A DNA stretch of 11,048 nt from JAXDLH01 sp034666705. Its GTDB lineage: Bacteria; Chloroflexota; UBA6077; SHYK01. The stretch covers positions 1-11,048 of the forward strand of contig JAXDLH010000117.1 of NCBI GenBank assembly GCA_034666705.1. The letters are read 5' to 3'. The position numbers and the translations under genes are program-made. Shown here piece after piece: positions 1-6,650 of this stretch; the first letter of the stretch is position 1, and each line of letters begins with the position of its first letter. The notes beneath the pieces are model-generated. The model worked only from the letters and a program-made list of their open reading frames with translations, did no database searches and was not told the DNA's origin.

Positions 1-1998
1 GACGTTTCCTCCAGCCCGGAGCTCGAGTGGCGTGAGACGGTACGCGGGGTCAAGCCCGGCAACCGCTACGTGCGCATCACCCATACCAGCTTCGCGCGCA
101 CGGGCCGCGGCCGTATCGTCTCCAAGCCCGGGTACGACCAGCCGAGCGCGGGCCCCGGCCTCCTCTTTAATCGGCTGAAGCGCGTCCTGGTCGGCCAGCC
201 AATCCCGACCGCACGTGAAGCGCACGAGCGCCTGACGAAGGTCAAGGCCCTCGCCGTCTTCTCCTCGGACGTCCTCTCCTCAGTGGCCTATGCGACCGAG
301 GAGATCATGAAGGTGTTGGTGCTGGCGGGCGTCGGCATGCTCTCGCTCACCTGGCCCATCTCGATCATCATCGTCGTGCTGCTTGGCATCGTGGTCGTTT
401 CATACCGACAGACGGTGCAAGCCTACCCGTCCGGCGGCGGCAGCTACATCGTGGCCAGCGACAACCTCGGCATGCTCTCAGGGCTCACCGCGGCCTCCTC
501 GCTGCTCATCGACTACGTCCTGACGGTGGCGGTGTCCGTCGCGGCGGGCATCGCCGCGATCACCTCGCTCATGCCTGACCTCCTGCCGTGGACGGTGCCG
601 ATGGGCGTTGGCGCGGTGCTCCTGATCATGCTGGGCAATCTGCGGGGGATTCGCGAATCCGGCACGATCTTCGCGGCGCCGACGTATGCGTTCGTGCTGG
701 CGATGTACGTCATGATCGCCTTCGGTTTGTTCAGGCTGTGGCGGGGCGATTGGACCTACGTGCCAGCCGCCTCGGTCCTGACCCCAGGCAATCAATCGCT
801 CGGTCTGTTTCTGCTCATGGCCGCCTTCGCGCAGGGCTGCAGCGCCATGACCGGGACCGAGGCAGTCTCGAACGGCGTGCCGGCGTTCAAGCCCCCCGAG
901 TGGAAGAATGCGCGGGCGACCCTGGTGGCCATGGGCGCCCTGCTCGGTTCGATGTTCCTCGGCACGTCGTTCCTCGCGGTGCACATGGGCATCCTGCCGG
1001 CGACCGACGAGACGGTCGTCTCGCAGCTTGGCCGGACGGTGTTCGGCACCGGGCCGATGTGGGGCTTCCTGCAGGTCACCACGATGCTGATCCTCGTGCT
1101 GGCGGCTAACACGGCGTTCGCCGACTTTCCTCGTTTGAGCTCGATCCTGGCGCGCGACCGGTTTTTGCCCCGGGTGTTCCAGTTTCGTGGCGACCGGCTC
1201 GCGTTCAGCACTGGCATCTTCGCCCTCTCCGGGCTTTCGATCCTGCTGTTGATCGTTTTCAGGGGGAGTGTCGACGCATTGATCCCCCTGTATGCGGTCG
1301 GCGTGTTCCTGAGCTTCACCCTCTCGCAAGCCGGTATGGTGCGCCACTGGCGGCGGGAGCGCGGGCGCAACTGGCGCCGCTCCGCGCTCATCAACGGCAC
1401 CGGGGCGGTCGCGACGGGCATCGTCGCGCTCGTCATTGCCACGACCAAGTTCGTGCACGGCGCATGGTTGGTCGTGCTGCTGATCCCGTTGATGATCGCC
1501 GCGCTATCCGCCATTCACTCCCACTACGTACGGCTCGAGCGTGCCCGGCGCGCTGAAACGCCGACACCGTCCCAACGCATTACCGTGCGCGCCGTCGTAC
1601 CGGTGGCGGACCTGGGTGCCGAGGACCACGCCGCCCTGGCATACGCCCGGGCCATCGCCGCCGACGAGCAGCACGTCATTGCGGTGCACGTGGCCGACGA
1701 CCCGCAGGCTGCCGATGGACTGCGCGCGGAGTGGGAGGAGTCGGGCCCCGGCGCGGAGCTCGTCATCATCGAGTCGCCGTATCGCTCGCTCCTGGGCCCG
1801 CTGCTCGCGTACATCGACGCGCTGCAGGCGACGCATCCGGACGAGACGATCACGGTCATCGTGCCGGAGTTCGTGCCCTCCCGCTGGTGGGAGCACCTGC
1901 TGCACAACCAGACGGCGCTGCGTCTAAAGGCAGCGCTATTGTTCCATCCAGGCATTGTTGTGGCCAACGTGCCCTATCACATGTCAGAAAAGCGCTGA
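1..1998 (+). CDS. kimA: KimA-type K+/H+ symporter (KUP/APC superfamily), 5'-partial
   Basis: Membrane importer expected to take up K+ with protons. The sequence is colinear with Bacillus KimA as I recall it, from the first membrane segment to the C-terminus. Numbering from the GTG at 70 (642 residues), the K+-site residues known for KimA appear conserved: D67 (SSDVLSSVAYATEE), D148 and T152 (IDYVLT), T261 and E264 (MTGTEAVSN), and Y408 (PLYAVGV). About 12 hydrophobic segments span residues 80-490. A cytosolic universal-stress-like domain (about 507-640) follows, ending in HNQTALRLKAALL...VPYHM as in KimA. That domain is where c-di-AMP inhibits KimA in Firmicutes, so similar control is possible here. 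The frame is open to base 1 with no ATG, GTG or TTG before 70, and GTG70 has no good ribosome site, so the true start probably lies outside the window. Compared with KimA there are at least 54 extra N-terminal residues. The stop overlaps the next start. Confidence 0.88.
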   Translation, partial: DVSSSPELEWRETVRGVKPGNRYVRITHTSFARTGRGRIVSKPGYDQPSAGPGLLFNRLKRVLVGQPIPTAREAHERLTKVKALAVFSSDVLSSVAYATEEIMKVLVLAGVGMLSLTWPISIIIVVLLGIVVVSYRQTVQAYPSGGGSYIVASDNLGMLSGLTAASSLLIDYVLTVAVSVAAGIAAITSLMPDLLPWTVPMGVGAVLLIMLGNLRGIRESGTIFAAPTYAFVLAMYVMIAFGLFRLWRGDWTYVPAASVLTPGNQSLGLFLLMAAFAQGCSAMTGTEAVSNGVPAFKPPEWKNARATLVAMGALLGSMFLGTSFLAVHMGILPATDETVVSQLGRTVFGTGPMWGFLQVTTMLILVLAANTAFADFPRLSSILARDRFLPRVFQFRGDRLAFSTGIFALSGLSILLLIVFRGSVDALIPLYAVGVFLSFTLSQAGMVRHWRRERGRNWRRSALINGTGAVATGIVALVIATTKFVHGAWLVVLLIPLMIAALSAIHSHYVRLERARRAETPTPSQRITVRAVVPVADLGAEDHAALAYARAIAADEQHVIAVHVADDPQAADGLRAEWEESGPGAELVIIESPYRSLLGPLLAYIDALQATHPDETITVIVPEFVPSRWWEHLLHNQTALRLKAALLFHPGIVVANVPYHMSEKR

Positions 1999-2273
1999 TG
2001 GACCGGGTGGCCCTCCACGCCGCGCCATCACGCGTATGGGGCGCCGTGATCAGCGTGGTGCTGGTGGCGCGCGACCCCGTCATGGGTGTCTCGGTCGTGC
2101 TGCCGCGCAGCGCGGATGCCGAGGCGGCGGTGCGCCTCGCCGCCGATGAGGCCGGCGTCGAGGTGCACGTGGCGTGGCATGCGCGGACCATCGACGCACG
2201 CTTCCTTCCGCCCGCGCCACGTCGACCGGCCAGCAGCCGCGGCAGGCGTGCTCGCCACGGTTCACCTCCTTGA
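1998..2273 (+). CDS. small unknown protein, translationally coupled to kimA
   Basis: I do not recognise this 91-residue frame. Its ATG overlaps the kimA stop (TGATG at 1996-2000), a usual sign of translational coupling. Codon use supports coding over residues 1-73: third positions are almost all G/C while second positions are mixed. The visible protein has a hydrophobic strand-like stretch (WGAVISVVLVARDPVMGVSV), then an Ala/Glu-rich probable helix (ADAEAAVRLAADEAG) and another strand (VEVHVAW). The last 18 residues are Arg/Pro/Ser rich and look non-native. From about 2215 the +1 frame (HVDRPAAAAGVLATVHLLDV, then KGGEGRIVDF) looks more protein-like, so a frameshift or a decayed end is possible. 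The stop codon sits inside the hairpin at 2262-2288. An accessory or regulatory partner of the K+ importer is conceivable, on position alone. Confidence 0.5.
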   Translation: MDRVALHAAPSRVWGAVISVVLVARDPVMGVSVVLPRSADAEAAVRLAADEAGVEVHVAWHARTIDARFLPPAPRRPASSRGRRARHGSPP

Positions 2274-2288
2274 CGTCAAAGGAGGTGA
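2262..2288. terminator. hairpin at convergent gene ends, with SD/anti-SD-like arms
   Basis: Arms TCACCTCCTT (2262-2271) and AAGGAGGTGA (2279-2288) pair perfectly over 10 bp around GACGTCA. The centre also contains the self-palindrome TTGACGTCAA (2270-2279), offset by one base. It lies between the kimA-side transcription unit and the minus-strand kinase stop at 2306, so a bidirectional terminator is the simplest reading. There is no U-tract on either strand, so intrinsic termination is not certain. The left arm resembles the 3' end of 16S rRNA and the right arm a perfect Shine-Dalgarno. Confidence 0.45.
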
Positions 2289-2305
2289 GGGACGCATAGT
2301 GGATT

Positions 2306-2845
2306 TCATCTGGGAAGCTGAGCCCGATCAGCGCCCGTACGCGGCAGGCCAGCGAGAAGCTCATTCACCGCACGAGGACCGCGCAGAATATGCACGCGTT
2401 GTTCTGGCGGGCAGGCGGCGAGTCGCGCGAGGATGCGGGGCCGACTGCGGCTCGGGAAGCCCCAGATCCACTGGATGAACTCCCAGTCGATCTTCTCCGG
2501 GCACTCTTCGCCCATGTCGGGCCGAGGACGGCCGTGATACTGGATCAGGCGCTTCACCACTCGGTAGTAGCAGAGCCTTCGTGGGAAGTCGAGATAGATT
2601 GCTGTATCAGCCCGGGCCAGCCGCGCCTCGAGCACGCGCGAGTAGTTGCCGTCGATCACCCAGGCATTGCCCGCGATTACCTCGGCGAGCCGCTCATCGA
2701 ACACCTCCCGGGGTGCCTCGACCCACCCTGGCAGCCAAAACAACTGGTCGAGATGGCAGACGGGCAGGTCGAGCAGCTCGCCAAGCTGGCGCGCGAGGGT
2801 TGACTTGCCGGCCCCCGAGGGTCCGAGCACGAGTACTCGCTGCAT
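2306..2845 (-). CDS. P-loop nucleotide kinase, 'topology modulation'/adenylate-kinase-like
   Basis: A cytosolic P-loop NTPase of 179 residues, the usual size of the small kinases often named 'topology modulation protein' (FlaR-like, related to adenylate kinase). The Walker A motif is GPSGAGKST at residues 8-16. It is followed by HLDQLFWLPGW (31-41), VIDGNYS (63-69), a Walker B-like strand IYLDFPR (83-89), and an Arg-rich lid region (RRLCYYRVVKRLIQYHGRPRPDMGEECPEK, written in part: RVVKRL, RPRPDM, CPEK). This motif order is typical of the family. The phosphate acceptor is not known for the family and cannot be read from sequence. I chose the ATG at 2845 because it starts directly on the P-loop strand and lies 2 bases after the E2 stop (TAGTGATG). 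No strong ribosome site is present, so coupled translation is likely. The last 10 or so residues are not family-like. It shares the operon with E2 with no obvious functional link. Confidence 0.82.
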   Translation of the reverse strand: MQRVLVLGPSGAGKSTLARQLGELLDLPVCHLDQLFWLPGWVEAPREVFDERLAEVIAGNAWVIDGNYSRVLEARLARADTAIYLDFPRRLCYYRVVKRLIQYHGRPRPDMGEECPEKIDWEFIQWIWGFPSRSRPRILARLAACPPEQRVHILRGPRAVNELLAGLPRTGADRAQLPR

Positions 2846-2847
2846 CA

Positions 2848-4089
2848 CTATGCCAGCAGTCCCCAGGGCTCCTCTACCAAGCCGGCGAGCTCGGCGAGGA
2901 ACTGGGCCGCACGGGCGCCGTCGATGGCGCGATGATCGGCGGACAGGGTCAGGATCATTGTCGGTCGCACCGCCGGTTGCCCGTCCACGGCGACCACGCG
3001 ATCCGCAATGCGCCCGACGGCCAGGATCGCCGCCTGGGGCGGATTGACGATCGCGTTGAAGGCGTCGACGCCCCACATACCGAGATTCGTGATGGTAAAC
3101 GTCCCGCCGCTCACATCCGATGGCGTCAGCTTGCCTGCGTTCGCACGCTCCACGAGCTCGTGGCGGCGTTGCGCGATCTCCCCAACGCTCAGCGTGTCGG
3201 CATCGCGGATCACGGGCACGACGAGCGCCGCGTCAGTGGCGACGGCGAGCCCGATGTGGACCTCGCGATTCTCGCGCGGCGTGCCGTCGATCCAGCTCGC
3301 ATTGGCCCGAGGATGGCGGCGCAGCGCCGCGGCGACGAGCTTGACGAGCAGGTCGGAGTACGTCGGTCGCATTCCCGCGCGCTGCTCGACGCTGAGGCCA
3401 ATGCGGCGGCGCATCTCAGCGAGCCCGCTTGCATCGACCTCGCGCATCAGCACGAAATGCGGCACCGTAGTCCAGCTCGCCGTCATCCGCTCGGCCATCA
3501 CCTGCCACGCGCGCGAGACCGCGATTCGATCGTCTGCTGACGCCTGGATTGCTGCCGATGCGCGTTCTGGACCCGCCATCGCTGCTTGCACGTCGGCGGC
3601 GAGCACCGCTCCCTCCGGGCCACCTCCGCGAATGCCAGCGAGGTCGAGGTCTTGTTCGCTCGCCAGCCGCCGCGCGAGCGGTGAGGCCGGCATCAAACGC
3701 TCGAAAGCGCCTTTGCGCGCTCCGGGGTAAGGCGAGGAGACTGGGACGGCGGAGTCAGCGCGGTGCTCGGTTTCATCTTCGGCGTGTAGCAGTGGTGCTA
3801 CCGACATTGCGGCAATAATCGACTGAGGTGCCTCCCCGGGCTGCAGACGGGTTGCCTCGACGATCTGGGCGATCACTGTGCCGACGGGGATCTCGTCGCC
3901 CTCCCCTGCGGTGATCGCCGTCAGCACGCCAGTGGCGTTTGCCTCGATCTCCACGGTGACCTTGTCGGTCTCGATCTCCATGATCGGCTCGCCCTTGGTG
4001 ACGGCGTCGCCTTCGTGTTTGATCCAGCGCAGAAGGGTGCCGGTGTCCTGGTCCATTCCGAGGGCCGGCATGATCACGTTGGTCGTCAC
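2848..4089 (-). CDS. 2-oxoacid dehydrogenase E2 (dihydrolipoamide acyltransferase)
   Basis: Core acyltransferase of a pyruvate-, acetoin- or branched-chain-type dehydrogenase complex. It passes the acyl group from lipoyl-lysine to CoA. In the 413 residues there is one lipoyl domain (about 2-77, motif EIETDK, lipoylated K43), a linker, a peripheral-subunit-binding domain (about 134-168, PASPLARRLASEQDLDL), a short linker, and a catalytic domain (about 188-413) ending with the active-site motif DHRAIDG (H386, D390). Only one lipoyl domain is present, as in many Gram-positive and Chloroflexota E2 proteins. The start is GTG4089, preceded by GGAG with 7-base spacing, and the N-terminus VIMPALGM is typical. 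It lies 28 bases downstream of the M24 gene and 2 bases before the kinase, so one operon. The matching E1 subunits are not next to it but on the other strand at 8204-10273. The acyl substrate cannot be assigned from sequence. Confidence 0.93.
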   Translation of the reverse strand: MTTNVIMPALGMDQDTGTLLRWIKHEGDAVTKGEPIMEIETDKVTVEIEANATGVLTAITAGEGDEIPVGTVIAQIVEATRLQPGEAPQSIIAAMSVAPLLHAEDETEHRADSAVPVSSPYPGARKGAFERLMPASPLARRLASEQDLDLAGIRGGGPEGAVLAADVQAAMAGPERASAAIQASADDRIAVSRAWQVMAERMTASWTTVPHFVLMREVDASGLAEMRRRIGLSVEQRAGMRPTYSDLLVKLVAAALRRHPRANASWIDGTPRENREVHIGLAVATDAALVVPVIRDADTLSVGEIAQRRHELVERANAGKLTPSDVSGGTFTITNLGMWGVDAFNAIVNPPQAAILAVGRIADRVVAVDGQPAVRPTMILTLSADHRAIDGARAAQFLAELAGLVEEPWGLLA

Positions 4090-4117
4090 TGCACAGCTCC
4101 GATGGGCGTATGGAGTT

Positions 4118-5455
4118 TTAGATGCCCGGTCTTTCGTCGATCACGCGTTGCGCTATCGCCAGCGCCTCCGGGCTCGGCACGGGCTGGACGTCGCGAACCT
4201 CGGGCAGCGGACCGGTCGCGGTGAAGTAGCGCGTGCCCGCGATGATGAGTTGCTCGGCCGGGAAGCGGGTGATGATCTCGTGACCGGTCTCGGTTACCAC
4301 GATCTCCTCCTCGACGCGCGCGGCGCTCCAGCCATCGCTCGCCGGCCAGAACGTCTCCAGGGCGAACACCATGCCGGGCAGGATCTCCGTCGGGTGGTCG
4401 AGCGACACCAGCCGGCTGATCATGGGTTTCTCCCAGATGGCGAGTCCGATGCCATGACCTTGCTGCAGCGCGAAGGCCGCCTCTTCGTTCTCGAAGCCGA
4501 ACTCCGTCGCTTTCGGGAACGCCGCCGCGATGTCCGCCGTGGTGCGGCCGGGTTGCACCAGCTCGATCGCCGCGTCGAGGTAGTCGCGGCAGCGTTTGTA
4601 GGCGTCGATCATTGCGCGCGAGGCGGAGCTGATGCAGAACGTCCGGTAATAGCACGTGCGATAGCCCATATAGGAGTGAAGGATGTCGAAGTAGACCGGA
4701 TCCCCGGGTCGGAGGGTCCGGTCCGAGAACACATGCGGGTGCGGGCTGCACCGCTCGCCGCTGATAGCGTTTACCGCCTCGACGTACTCCGAGCCGAGGT
4801 CGTAGAGCACCTTGCTGACCAGCCCAACCGCCTGGTTTTCGCTGAACCCGGCGCGCATCGTGGTGTACAGCTCGTCGTAGGCGGCGTCGACCATCATCGC
4901 GGCGTGGGCGAGTAGGGCCACCTCGTCTTGCGTCTTGATCATGCGTGCGTCGGAGAGCAATTGTTGACCGTCGACGATGGTAATGCCCTCTTTCTGGAGG
5001 GCGAAGAGGATCGGGATCTCGACGACGTCGACGCCGACCGGCTCGTGCTGCAGCCCGCGCAGCTCCAGCTCGATCTTGATCTTCCTCGCCACGTCCTCTG
5101 CGCGGCCCATCTCGGGCGACATCGCGCCGCGCATCAAGGCGATACCAGGCCGCGAGCGCTCGCCGAGCCAGGGCGCGTAGAGTTGATGGTGGCGCGCGGC
5201 GGACCCGAAGTCCCAGAGGATCGGCTCGTCGTTCTGCGGCAGGAGGGTGAAGCGGGAGATCTTGTCCTGCGCCCAGGTCCCGATGTGGGTCGCGGTGATG
5301 TAGCGGACATTGTTCATATCGAAGCAGAGGAGCGCGCCCACCTCGCTCCTGGCGAGCAACTCTTTCACCCGCGCGAGCCGCTCTTGTCGCAGGCGATCGA
5401 AATCGATCCGCTGCTCCCAGTCGACCGCCATCGCGCCATAGGTTCTCGTGGCCAC
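4118..5455 (-). CDS. M24-family (prolidase/creatinase fold) enzyme with altered metal site
   Basis: A two-domain 'pita-bread' protein of 445 residues. It has a creatinase-like N-domain (about 15-165) and an M24 catalytic domain (about 175-410). Aligning by motif to Xaa-Pro dipeptidases, the first metal Asp is D257 (YFDILHSYMGYRT). The second metal Asp, 11 residues on, is replaced by C268 (RTCYYRTF, where peptidases have SD.TRT). The His (H334 in GHGIG) and the two Glu (E367 in ALETFW, E382 in RVEEE) are kept. This argues against ordinary dinuclear dipeptidase chemistry. M24 relatives such as creatinase (metal-free) and DddP (DMSP lyase) show that the fold takes other roles. Annotation pipelines would probably call it Xaa-Pro peptidase. 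The start is GTG5455, supported by AGGAGG (5468-5463) at 7-base spacing; an internal ATG at residue 9 is less likely. First gene of the operon with E2 and the kinase. Substrate unknown. Confidence 0.85.
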   Translation of the reverse strand: MATRTYGAMAVDWEQRIDFDRLRQERLARVKELLARSEVGALLCFDMNNVRYITATHIGTWAQDKISRFTLLPQNDEPILWDFGSAARHHQLYAPWLGERSRPGIALMRGAMSPEMGRAEDVARKIKIELELRGLQHEPVGVDVVEIPILFALQKEGITIVDGQQLLSDARMIKTQDEVALLAHAAMMVDAAYDELYTTMRAGFSENQAVGLVSKVLYDLGSEYVEAVNAISGERCSPHPHVFSDRTLRPGDPVYFDILHSYMGYRTCYYRTFCISSASRAMIDAYKRCRDYLDAAIELVQPGRTTADIAAAFPKATEFGFENEEAAFALQQGHGIGLAIWEKPMISRLVSLDHPTEILPGMVFALETFWPASDGWSAARVEEEIVVTETGHEIITRFPAEQLIIAGTRYFTATGPLPEVRDVQPVPSPEALAIAQRVIDERPGI

Positions 5456-5462
5456 GATCCGC

Positions 5463-5468
5463 CTCCTG
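5463..5468 (-). promoter_or_regulatory. ribosome binding site deciding the M24 gene GTG start
   Basis: AGGAGG read on the minus strand, 7 bases before GTG at 5455. It makes the GTG the preferred start over the ATG eight codons further in. Confidence 0.75.
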
Positions 5469-5495
5469 CCGCGCCGGGGTTCGGAAGTGAGCGTA

Positions 5496-5501
5496 CTATA
5501 A
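5496..5501 (-). promoter_or_regulatory. candidate -10 box for the M24-E2-kinase operon
   Basis: On the minus strand TATAGT stands about 40 bases before the GTG start, in a stretch (GTTATAGTACG) that is unusually AT-rich for this genome. No convincing -35 hexamer is visible at 16-18 bases, so this is a weak call. Confidence 0.3.
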
Positions 5502-5543
5502 CGACGAGGGTTCTGCCCCAGTAGTAGCGCCCGGCGCGTGTCC

Positions 5544-5683
5544 TGTTACCCTGTGCTTCGCAATGGGCGCGGTGCCGCCGGATTTCCGGGATGACAAAGA
5601 TCTCATTGCAGGGCCGCCGCGGAAGAATTCGCTAACGACAACGTCGTGGCCACGGATCCTTCGTTTCGCTCAAGGATGACAAG
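5544..5683 (+). repeat. composite palindromic repeat, copy 1 (divergent intergenic region)
   Basis: Most diverged of three copies. The 5' module has CCCTGTGCTTCG, GGTGCCGCCGGATTTCC, then GGGATGACAAAGAT and CTCATTGCA (5602-5610). It is followed directly by GGGCCGCCGCGGAAG, a degraded left arm. The right arm is ACGGATCCTTCG (5652-5663), and the end is CAAGGATGACAAG (5671-5683). The order and spacing match copy 3 closely. It occupies about half of the 293-base gap between the divergent M24 and dehydrogenase genes. The rest of that gap holds the two ribosome sites and nothing else I can name. Confidence 0.6.
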
Positions 5684-5739
5684 GGTGTTGGCCTCGAGGA
5701 TGACGTGCTCCTTGACGGCGACCGCCAGATTTGCAACTT

Positions 5740-5743
5740 GGAG
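5740..5743 (+). promoter_or_regulatory. ribosome binding site deciding the dehydrogenase ATG start
   Basis: GGAG ends 5 bases before ATG5749. The possible in-frame TTG at 5731 lies upstream of this site and has no ribosome site of its own, so ATG5749 is preferred. Confidence 0.7.
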
Positions 5744-5748
5744 TCTCA

Positions 5749-6633
5749 ATGGCTGAGCTCGGGTTCGTTGGCCTCGGTACCATGGGTGGGCGCATGGCGA
5801 AGCGGCTCATCGATGCCGGCCACACCGTTACCGGTTACAACCGAACGAAAGCCAGGGCGCAGTGGCTGATCGACGCCGGCATGCGCTGGGCGGATTCCCC
5901 GCGTGCAGCGGCCGAGGGCTCGGTGGTCACCTTCAGCATGGTCACCGATACAGGGGCCTTGCACGCCGTCGCACGCGGTTCCGACGGGATCATCGCCGGC
6001 CTCCAGGCGGGGGCGGTCTACGTGGATATGAGTACCGTGGCGCCGGAGGCGAGCCGGGCATTGGCCGCCGAGGTGGCGGCTGGGGGCGCGACGATGCTCG
6101 ACGCGCCGGTCTCCGGCAGCGCGATTACGCTCGACGCGGGCCAGCTCTCGTTCATGGTCGGCGGCGACGTCAAGGTGTTCGAGCGCGTGCGCCCGTACCT
6201 GCTCGCGATCGGTCCGAAAGCGACCTATGTGGGGTCGAACGGCCTCGCGGCCGCGATGAAAGTGGCGACGAATCTCAGCCTCGCCGTACAGATGCTGGCG
6301 TTCAGCGAGGGGGTGGTGCTTGCGGAAAAGTCAGGCATCGCACGCGAGATCGCAGTCGAGGTGTTGCTGAACAGCGTGATCGCCTCGCCGATGGTGAAGT
6401 ACCGGGGCCCGTTCGTGCTCGGCATGCCCGACGAGATTCTGTTCGACGTGAACATGATGCAGAAGGATCTGAATCTGGCGCTGGAGACGGGCCGTCAACT
6501 CGACGTCCCGCTGCCGACCACGGCCGTGACCAACGAGTTTCTCACCGCGGCGCGCGGCATGGGGCTGGCCGCCGAGGACTTCGCCTCCATCTTCAAGGTG
6601 CTGGCAAGCATGGCAGGACTGCCGGCAACGTAG
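5749..6633 (+). CDS. beta-hydroxyacid dehydrogenase (3-hydroxyisobutyrate dehydrogenase family)
   Basis: Cytosolic NAD(P)-dependent oxidoreductase of 294 residues, the normal family length. It oxidises a 3-hydroxy acid or reduces a semialdehyde. The N-terminal Rossmann fold has GFVGLGTMG (6-13). The residues after the second strand are NRTK (31-34), the pattern usually linked with NADP(H) preference, as in glyoxylate/succinic semialdehyde reductases, rather than the Asp of NAD enzymes. The substrate-binding motif is DAPVSGS (118-124). The catalytic lysine is K171, with N175 four residues on (MKVATNL). The helical C-terminal domain runs from about 165 to 294. Exact substrate cannot be read: 3-hydroxyisobutyrate, tartronate semialdehyde, glyoxylate and succinic semialdehyde are all served by this family. 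It stands alone, flanked by composite repeats on both sides, divergent from the M24 operon and convergent with the amidohydrolase. Confidence 0.9.
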   Translation: MAELGFVGLGTMGGRMAKRLIDAGHTVTGYNRTKARAQWLIDAGMRWADSPRAAAEGSVVTFSMVTDTGALHAVARGSDGIIAGLQAGAVYVDMSTVAPEASRALAAEVAAGGATMLDAPVSGSAITLDAGQLSFMVGGDVKVFERVRPYLLAIGPKATYVGSNGLAAAMKVATNLSLAVQMLAFSEGVVLAEKSGIAREIAVEVLLNSVIASPMVKYRGPFVLGMPDEILFDVNMMQKDLNLALETGRQLDVPLPTTAVTNEFLTAARGMGLAAEDFASIFKVLASMAGLPAT

Positions 6634-6650
6634 GGATGCGGCCGAGAATC

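Noticed and set aside
478..1458. 326-codon open frame antisense to kimA
   Set aside because: Composition is dominated by Arg, His, Glu and Gln, it has no motif, and it lies fully opposite a confidently identified transporter.
2028..2258. 76-codon minus-strand frame with a perfect AAGGAGGTGA 6 bases before its GTG start
   Set aside because: The ribosome site is part of a hairpin, the product (many His, Arg, Asp) looks like an antisense shadow, and the plus-strand frame has better coding bias. It is mentioned in the hairpin finding as testable.
3878..4915. 345-codon plus-strand frame opposite E2 and the M24 gene
   Set aside because: It crosses the junction of two certain minus-strand genes and shows no recognisable domain.
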